Of a stretch of DNA of 16,909 nucleotides, positions 12,863 to 16,909 are shown in pieces. How positions within the stretch are numbered: the first letter of the stretch is position 1; every line of letters starts with the position of its first letter. The stretch comes from an uncultured bacterium (GTDB taxonomy: Bacteria > Bacillota > Clostridia > Oscillospirales > Oscillospiraceae). The translations under genes and the position numbers were made by a program. Below the pieces are notes generated by a model. The model was not told the DNA's origin, made no database searches, and was given only the letters and a program-made list of their open reading frames with translations. The stretch covers positions 1-16,909 of the forward strand of contig CAJMLC010000022.1 in assembly GCA_905214155.1 (NCBI GenBank), read 5' to 3'.

Positions 12863-14983
12863 TCAGGCGGCCATGACGCTCAGAACCTTTGCCGCCTGGC
12901 AGCGCGTGGTCTTGCCCTTCGGGTTGAAGACGCCGTTGCTGCCCTGGAGATAGCCAGCAGCACTGCAATAGTTGACAGCCTCAAGCGCCCAGTCGGGGAT
13001 CGCGTCAAGGTCGGTGTACGTCAGCTTCACGGCAAAATCCTGCCCAACGCGCTTGGCAAAGACATCGTAGCCATAGAGGATCTTGGCCAGCTCCTGACGG
13101 TTGACGGGGTTGGTGGGCTTGAAGGTGCCGTCGGAATAGCCGCCGACAATGCCGTTTGCCGCGGCCCACAGAACGGCCTTTTCATAATAGGCGCCGTCCT
13201 TGCAGTCCTTGAACTTCTCAGAGACCTTGCCCTCGACGTCGGGCGAGCCCGCCATCCGATAGAGCACGGTGACGAGCATGGCGCGGTTCATGTTGCCGTT
13301 CGGGTCGAACTTGCCGTTCGCCCCGCCCATCAGTTCCTTCGCGGTGACGTCATCGACGTACTTGGCGTACCAGGCGGTGGAGACCACGTCGGTGTAGGAC
13401 TTGATGGTGATGCGGTTCTGCGCGGAAGCATAGCTCTTGCCGACCACGCCGCCGAGCTTCGTCTTGATGTACTCGACAACGGCCGTATCCATCGGCACAC
13501 CGGTATCGACGATCTTCGGAGAGGTCTTGAAGGTGTAATAGGTGTCGCCGCCGGCAGCGGTGAAGTCGTTGGTGACAACGGCGTAGGTGTCCTTCGGGTT
13601 GAAGGCCTTGCCGTTGATGCTCTCGATGGTGACGCGCTTAATCGACTTCGGGCCATAGTAGGTCGAGCCCGGATAGGTCTCGGCGTTGGCGTCATACTTC
13701 GCGCCGGTCACGACAGTGTAGCGGATGCCCGACACCTGCGGGAAGCCGCCGATGGCCGTCGGCAGGGAGTACGTGGAAGCCTCGAGGGCCTCAAGCAGGC
13801 TCGCGCCGGAGATGTAGATGACGGCGACAGTGTTGCCGAAGGGCAGGACCGTGTTGATGTCCTTCATCGAGATGTCGCCAGCCTTGATCGACGCGCGGAT
13901 GCCGCCGCCGTTCGTGAGGGCCACGACATGGTCGGTCGGGACGTCGAGCTTGCCGTCCTTCGTCGCATACCAGAGGATGCCATCGGTGATCAGGTCGCCG
14001 AGGTTGGTCTCCTTGGTGCGGACGCCGGGGTCGCGGTTGCCGTCGAGGTCGACTTCGGTCTTCGCGAAGACCTCGCCGAGGCGGGTATCCACGTCCTTGA
14101 TGATCTTGTCGGCCAGAGCCTTGACGGTCTCGTCCTCGGCCTTGACGCCCTCGAGCTTGATCAGCTCGTTCTTCTCGATCTTCTTCGTCGCGTTATCGAT
14201 GACGATCACGCCGACATTTTCGAGCGCCGTGCCCGTGGACTGGATCGGCTCTTTGTTCTCGCCCTCGGTCATGACAGTGTGCGAATGGCCGTCGATGATG
14301 AAGTCGATGCCGGTGGAACGGGCATAGAGATCGGTGGAGCGGTTGGGGTTGGACTCCTCGTCCACACCGAGATGCGTCAGCGCGATGACGACGTCCGCGC
14401 CGCCCTTCTTGAGCGCGGCGGCCTCCTGGGTCGCAAAGTTATAAAGCTCGTCCTTGGCCATGAAGGTCACGCCCTGGATCTTGGCGGGATGGGCCTTGGT
14501 GGCGGTCTCCGGCGTGGTCAGGCCGAGGAAGCCGACCTTGACGCCGCCCGCAGTGGTGACAGTGGTCGTGCCGTCGAAGGCCAGCTTGCCATTGTACTGG
14601 ATGTTGCCGATGACCTTGAACTTGGCATCCTTGAAGATGGTCTGGAGGTTGGCGAAGCCATAGTCGAATTCATGGTTGCCGAACGTCGCGACATCATAGC
14701 CCGCCGCGTTCATCAGCTCGATCGCGGTCTTGCCCTGCGAATCGCTGACATAGGGCGTGCCCTGGATGTAGTCGCCCGCGTCCACGAGGATGACGTCGGC
14801 GCCCTTTTCTGCGTAGTCCTTTTTCAGTGCTGCTACCTTTGCGTACAGGCCGATCGCACCGTGCACGTCGTTGGTGTGCAGGATGACGGTCTTCCCGGCC
14901 AGCTCTCCGTCCGCGGCCAGCGCGCCGGTCATCAGACCGAGCACCAGAACAACGGCCAGAAGAAGTGCTACGAGTTTTTTCAT
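12863..14983 (-). CDS. secreted 5'-nucleotidase/bifunctional UDP-sugar hydrolase family protein with three SLH domains
   Basis: Exported metallophosphoesterase likely to release nucleosides and phosphate from extracellular nucleotides. The protein has 706 residues. A signal peptide (MKKLVALLLAVVLVLGL, cleavage near ALA-A at 23-24) precedes the calcineurin-like catalytic domain, with HTNDVHG at 36-42, DAGDYIQGT at about 68-76, GNHEFDYG at 102-109 and GHSHT at 232-236. The 5'-nucleotidase C domain has NGGGIR at 358-363 and AGGDTYYTF. Three S-layer homology repeats lie at about 529-575, 590-640 and 656-703, implying non-covalent attachment to cell-wall polymers. ATG 14983 has AGGAGG five bases upstream. 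The product could pair with intracellular Hpt in purine salvage. Its exact substrate is not determined by the sequence. Confidence 0.94.
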   Translation of the reverse strand: MKKLVALLLAVVLVLGLMTGALAADGELAGKTVILHTNDVHGAIGLYAKVAALKKDYAEKGADVILVDAGDYIQGTPYVSDSQGKTAIELMNAAGYDVATFGNHEFDYGFANLQTIFKDAKFKVIGNIQYNGKLAFDGTTTVTTAGGVKVGFLGLTTPETATKAHPAKIQGVTFMAKDELYNFATQEAAALKKGGADVVIALTHLGVDEESNPNRSTDLYARSTGIDFIIDGHSHTVMTEGENKEPIQSTGTALENVGVIVIDNATKKIEKNELIKLEGVKAEDETVKALADKIIKDVDTRLGEVFAKTEVDLDGNRDPGVRTKETNLGDLITDGILWYATKDGKLDVPTDHVVALTNGGGIRASIKAGDISMKDINTVLPFGNTVAVIYISGASLLEALEASTYSLPTAIGGFPQVSGIRYTVVTGAKYDANAETYPGSTYYGPKSIKRVTIESINGKAFNPKDTYAVVTNDFTAAGGDTYYTFKTSPKIVDTGVPMDTAVVEYIKTKLGGVVGKSYASAQNRITIKSYTDVVSTAWYAKYVDDVTAKELMGGANGKFDPNGNMNRAMLVTVLYRMAGSPDVEGKVSEKFKDCKDGAYYEKAVLWAAANGIVGGYSDGTFKPTNPVNRQELAKILYGYDVFAKRVGQDFAVKLTYTDLDAIPDWALEAVNYCSAAGYLQGSNGVFNPKGKTTRCQAAKVLSVMAA

Positions 14984-15002
14984 AGTGTCCTCCTTTATTT
15001 TC

Positions 15003-15020
15003 TTCCGCCGGATGGCGGAA
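15003..15020 (-). promoter_or_regulatory. leader hairpin just ahead of the 5'-nucleotidase ribosome site
   Basis: On the minus strand TTCCGCC-ATCC-GGCGGAA forms a perfect 7-bp stem in the leader, ending about eight bases before AGGAGG. It may protect the 5' end or modulate initiation. No T run follows, so it is not a terminator. Confidence 0.4.
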
Positions 15021-15059
15021 AGATTACAAAAGCAGTGCCGCATTTCAGGTTGTCTACTT

Positions 15060-15065
15060 ATTATA
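15060..15065 (-). promoter_or_regulatory. -10 element for the 5'-nucleotidase gene
   Basis: A perfect TATAAT on the minus strand about 77 bases upstream of the ATG, in an otherwise gene-free interval. The sequence 17 bases further upstream (TAGCCC) is a poor -35, so the promoter may need an activator. Confidence 0.5.
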
Positions 15066-15166
15066 CCGCATTTGCCCCGGACGGGCTATCGGCAGTTTTT
15101 CGGAAAAAGAGCGGAATATTTCGTGGTTCTGCACAAAAATCGCAAGTCCGCTCCGGCAGTATGTGG

Positions 15167-15715
15167 TTATGTTAACGCAAATTCTTTGCCGGTCAGGACG
15201 ACTTCGCGGATGAAGCGGAACGTCTCGTCCTCGCCGCGTTCGGCCAGCATTTTGAGTAGAAAACGCAGCTGCCGGAACGTCACGGGATTGACGCAGGACG
15301 ATTCGCGCGCGCGGTCGAGATAGACCAGCGGCGAAGCGTCGGTATAGGCCGCGCCCTGATAGGTCTTGCAGGCGGCGATGCGGTCCATGACCATCTCGGC
15401 CAGATACCGCCGGGGCATCTCGACCGGCTCATACTGCCGCGTGGCGGGGTTGATGTCCGTCCAGTATTCGAAATGGTGCTTGTTGCGGCCCTTGTGGTGC
15501 ATCCACGCCTCGGAATAGCCCTTGTCCTCGCGCTCGGCGGTATTGGGGCTGCGGTTGCCCTGATAATAGCGGACGCCGGTCCAGAATTCGGTGGGCGAAT
15601 ATTTGGACAGATCGTGCGTCAGGCCCTGCCAGTAGAGCCCCACGCGGAAGCAGCCGCGGCGCACGAGCCTGCGGTGATGCGTGATGGTTTTGAAATGCTT
15701 CCAGACGTTGCGCAC
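15167..15715 (-). CDS. DUF5662 family protein
   Basis: Protein of unknown function, recognised as DUF5662 from NVWKHFKTITHHRRLV, GLTHDLSKYSPTEF, YYQGNRSPN and HHKGRNKHHFEYW. Repeated His and His-Asp pairs (His13-His14, His34-Asp35, His73-His74, His80-His81) look like a metal-binding, HD-like site, which is inference. GTG 15715 is chosen because GGGAGG lies eight bases upstream, family proteins begin at NVW, and the promoter -10 sits at 15753-15758. An upstream in-frame ATG at 15748 would fall at the transcription start. This gives 182 residues. It lies upstream of the 5'-nucleotidase on the same strand with no terminator visible between them, although a -10 element is present. Confidence 0.85.
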   Translation of the reverse strand: MRNVWKHFKTITHHRRLVRRGCFRVGLYWQGLTHDLSKYSPTEFWTGVRYYQGNRSPNTAEREDKGYSEAWMHHKGRNKHHFEYWTDINPATRQYEPVEMPRRYLAEMVMDRIAACKTYQGAAYTDASPLVYLDRARESSCVNPVTFRQLRFLLKMLAERGEDETFRFIREVVLTGKEFALT

Positions 15716-15752
15716 GTTCTCTGCCTCCCTGGTCGAAACTTTCCACATCTAT

Positions 15753-15781
15753 ATTATAAATACTCCGGGATGAAAATGCAA
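15753..15781 (-). promoter_or_regulatory. SigA-type promoter for the DUF5662 gene
   Basis: A -35 TTGCAT (15776-15781) and a -10 TATAAT (15753-15758) with a 17-base spacer on the minus strand. Transcription would begin near 15746, about 30 nt before the GTG start codon. Confidence 0.75.
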
Positions 15782-15889
15782 CTGCTGCGTTTTTCTCGCG
15801 CAAATCGCTCCGTTCGTATCGAAATTAAACAACCGATATAGAAAATTTCCGTTAAATTTTGTGCTGTCTGCACAGTTTTTCCGAGTTTT

Positions 15890-15907
15890 GTGTTAAGATA
15901 TTAACAT
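15890..15907. promoter_or_regulatory. candidate Rex (redox-sensing repressor) operator
   Basis: The perfect palindrome TGTTAA-GATA-TTAACA (15891-15906) agrees at 12 of 14 fixed positions with the Gram-positive Rex consensus TTGTTAANNNNTTAACAA; only the two outermost bases differ. It lies between divergent genes, about 54 bp upstream of the symporter -10 and about 130 bp upstream of the DUF5662 promoter. No rex gene is in the window. Confidence 0.55.
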
Positions 15908-15956
15908 CATGTTCCAATTTCTTCACAGCACCTGAACACCATTTTCTGCCTGCTCT

Positions 15957-15965
15957 TGGTATAAT
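15957..15965 (+). promoter_or_regulatory. extended -10 promoter for the symporter
   Basis: TGG-TATAAT (TG at 15957-15958, TATAAT at 15960-15965) is an extended -10. No good -35 is seen 17 bases upstream. The start would be near 15972, with a leader of about 30 nt that contains the ribosome site. Confidence 0.65.
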
Positions 15966-16002
15966 AAAAGCATCCCGAAGGGGATAGAAAGAGGAGGAGA
16001 AT

Positions 16003-16909
16003 ATGAAAGAAAAGAAGAAACTGTCACTGTCCGTATGGATCTTCATTGGCATGATCGTCGGTATTCTCGTGGGTCTGTGTTTCCTGAAAAAACCGGAGTT
16101 CACCACGGATTACCTCAAGCCCATCGGCACGATCTACATCAACCTGCTGAAGTTCCTCGTTGTGCCCGTCGTTCTGTTCTCGATCACCGACGGCGTCGTC
16201 TCCCTGAAGGATCTCAAGCGCGTCGGCTCTGTCGGCCTGCGGACGTTCGTGTACTACATGTTCACGACCGCCATCGCCGTCGTCATCGGCCTTGTACTTG
16301 CCAACGTTTTCAAGGGCGCATTCCCGCTGCTCCAGACCACCGGCCTGGAATACGAGGCCAAGGAATCCCCCTCCGTCATGCAGGTCATCGTGAACATCTT
16401 CCCCGATAACCTGCTCAAGCCGATGGTAAGCGCTGATATGCTGCCGGTCATCGTCGTCGCGATCTTCTTCGGCGCGGGCATCCTCGCGGCCGGGGACGAT
16501 GGCATCCCCGTCGGCGGCGCGGTCGCCAGAATGAACAAGGTCATCATGCAGATCATGATGATGATCATCAAGTTCACCCCGATCGGCGTCCTCTGCCTGA
16601 TGGCAAACGTCGTGGCTGTCAACGGCCCGGCCATCGTCGGCAACCTGCTCATCGTCATCGGCGTGGCCTATCTCGGCTACATCATTCACGTCGTCGTGGT
16701 CTACGGCCTGTCCGTGCGCTTCCTGTCCGGCATGAACCCGTTCAAGTTCTTCAAGGGCCTGGCCCCGGCCATGATCTGCGCGTTCACCACCACGTCTTCC
16801 AACGCGACGCTCCCGCTGAATATCGAGTGCTGCAACAAGATGGGCGCGGAGCCCGAGATCAGCGCGTTCGTCCTGCCGCTTGGCGCGACGATCAACATGG
16901 ACGGCACCG
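16003..16909 (+). CDS. dicarboxylate/amino acid:cation symporter (DAACS/SLC1 family), 3' end beyond window
   Basis: Membrane transporter of the glutamate/aspartate/C4-dicarboxylate:proton or sodium symporter family. The first 302 residues are present of the roughly 400-430 usual. It starts MKEKKKLSLSVWIFIGM, then shows hydrophobic helices and the conserved KFLVVPVVLFSITDGV. Helical hairpin 1 has the serine-rich signature TTTSSNATLP at 262-271. FVLPLGATINMDGT brings in the NMDG cation- and substrate-binding motif at 298-301, at the window edge. ATG 16003 has AGGAGG (15992-15997) five bases upstream. No hairpin 2 is visible because the window ends. The substrate cannot be chosen without the remaining C-terminal helices. 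A possible Rex operator upstream suggests redox control. Confidence 0.95.
   Translation, partial: MKEKKKLSLSVWIFIGMIVGILVGLCFLKKPEFTTDYLKPIGTIYINLLKFLVVPVVLFSITDGVVSLKDLKRVGSVGLRTFVYYMFTTAIAVVIGLVLANVFKGAFPLLQTTGLEYEAKESPSVMQVIVNIFPDNLLKPMVSADMLPVIVVAIFFGAGILAAGDDGIPVGGAVARMNKVIMQIMMMIIKFTPIGVLCLMANVVAVNGPAIVGNLLIVIGVAYLGYIIHVVVVYGLSVRFLSGMNPFKFFKGLAPAMICAFTTTSSNATLPLNIECCNKMGAEPEISAFVLPLGATINMDGT

Noticed and set aside
12641..15175. 844-codon plus-strand open frame opposite the 5'-nucleotidase
   Set aside because: It is the antisense of a clear SLH nucleotidase gene, has no recognisable domain, and is a by-product of GC-rich third positions. It also runs through the terminator and repeat copy A.
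15860..15880. TGTGC/GCACA hairpin followed by TTTTT as a terminator
   Set aside because: The stem is only 5 bp and no plus-strand gene ends nearby, so it is probably chance.
1..16909. CRISPR arrays, tRNA or rRNA genes, insertion sequences, prophage or a novel defence cassette
   Set aside because: No regular spaced repeats, cloverleaf with CCA end, transposase or phage motifs were seen. All protein genes except the DUF5662 protein and the radical SAM protein have well-understood families.

Overview
The window is chromosomal DNA from a GC-rich member of the Firmicutes, most likely a gut-type clostridium of the Oscillospiraceae/Ruminococcaceae. The evidence is a set of low-GC-style signals (AGGAGG ribosome sites, TATAAT promoters, T-tailed terminators) around genes with very GC-rich third codon positions, the gene orders gdpP-rplI-dnaB and tilS-hpt-ftsH, an RNase J gene, and an SLH-domain surface protein. 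The placement is inferred from gene content and cannot be confirmed from the sequence alone. No phage, insertion sequence, CRISPR array, tRNA or rRNA is visible.

Layout. Positions 1-237 hold the broken remnant of a SAM-dependent methyltransferase. It converges, across two tandem hairpins (265-322), on the housekeeping sigma factor gene rpoD (331-1479, minus). Upstream of rpoD on the same strand lies RNase J (1629-3284), preceded by a roughly 320-nt structured leader. A divergent intergenic region (3285-3787) carries the promoters for RNase J and for a rightward gene run: gdpP (c-di-AMP phosphodiesterase), rplI (ribosomal protein L9), dnaB (replicative helicase), tilS (tRNA-Ile lysidine synthetase), hpt (purine salvage) and ftsH (membrane protease), ending at a strong terminator (11746-11771). 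A TIGR01212/YtqA-type radical SAM protein follows and has its own terminator. On the minus strand are then a secreted, SLH-anchored 5'-nucleotidase (12863-14983) and a DUF5662 protein (15167-15715). The window ends inside a plus-strand dicarboxylate/amino acid:cation symporter gene (16003 onward).

Most of the content is core housekeeping: transcription, RNA decay, c-di-AMP turnover, translation, replication, tRNA modification, salvage and proteolysis. Extracellular nucleotide hydrolysis and intracellular purine salvage (5'-nucleotidase and Hpt) are both present.

The most interesting structure lies between genes. A 104-106-nt element occurs twice, at 5800-5903 and 12757-12862, in opposite genomic orientation but always sense to the upstream gene and just after its stop codon. 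It folds into one long imperfect hairpin, and several differences between the copies are compensatory base-pair changes, so it looks like a structured RNA or an ERIC-like mobile repeat. Other points are a Rex-like operator upstream of the symporter, a His-to-Asn change in the GGGGH motif of GdpP, and the long RNase J leader with a terminator-like hairpin.
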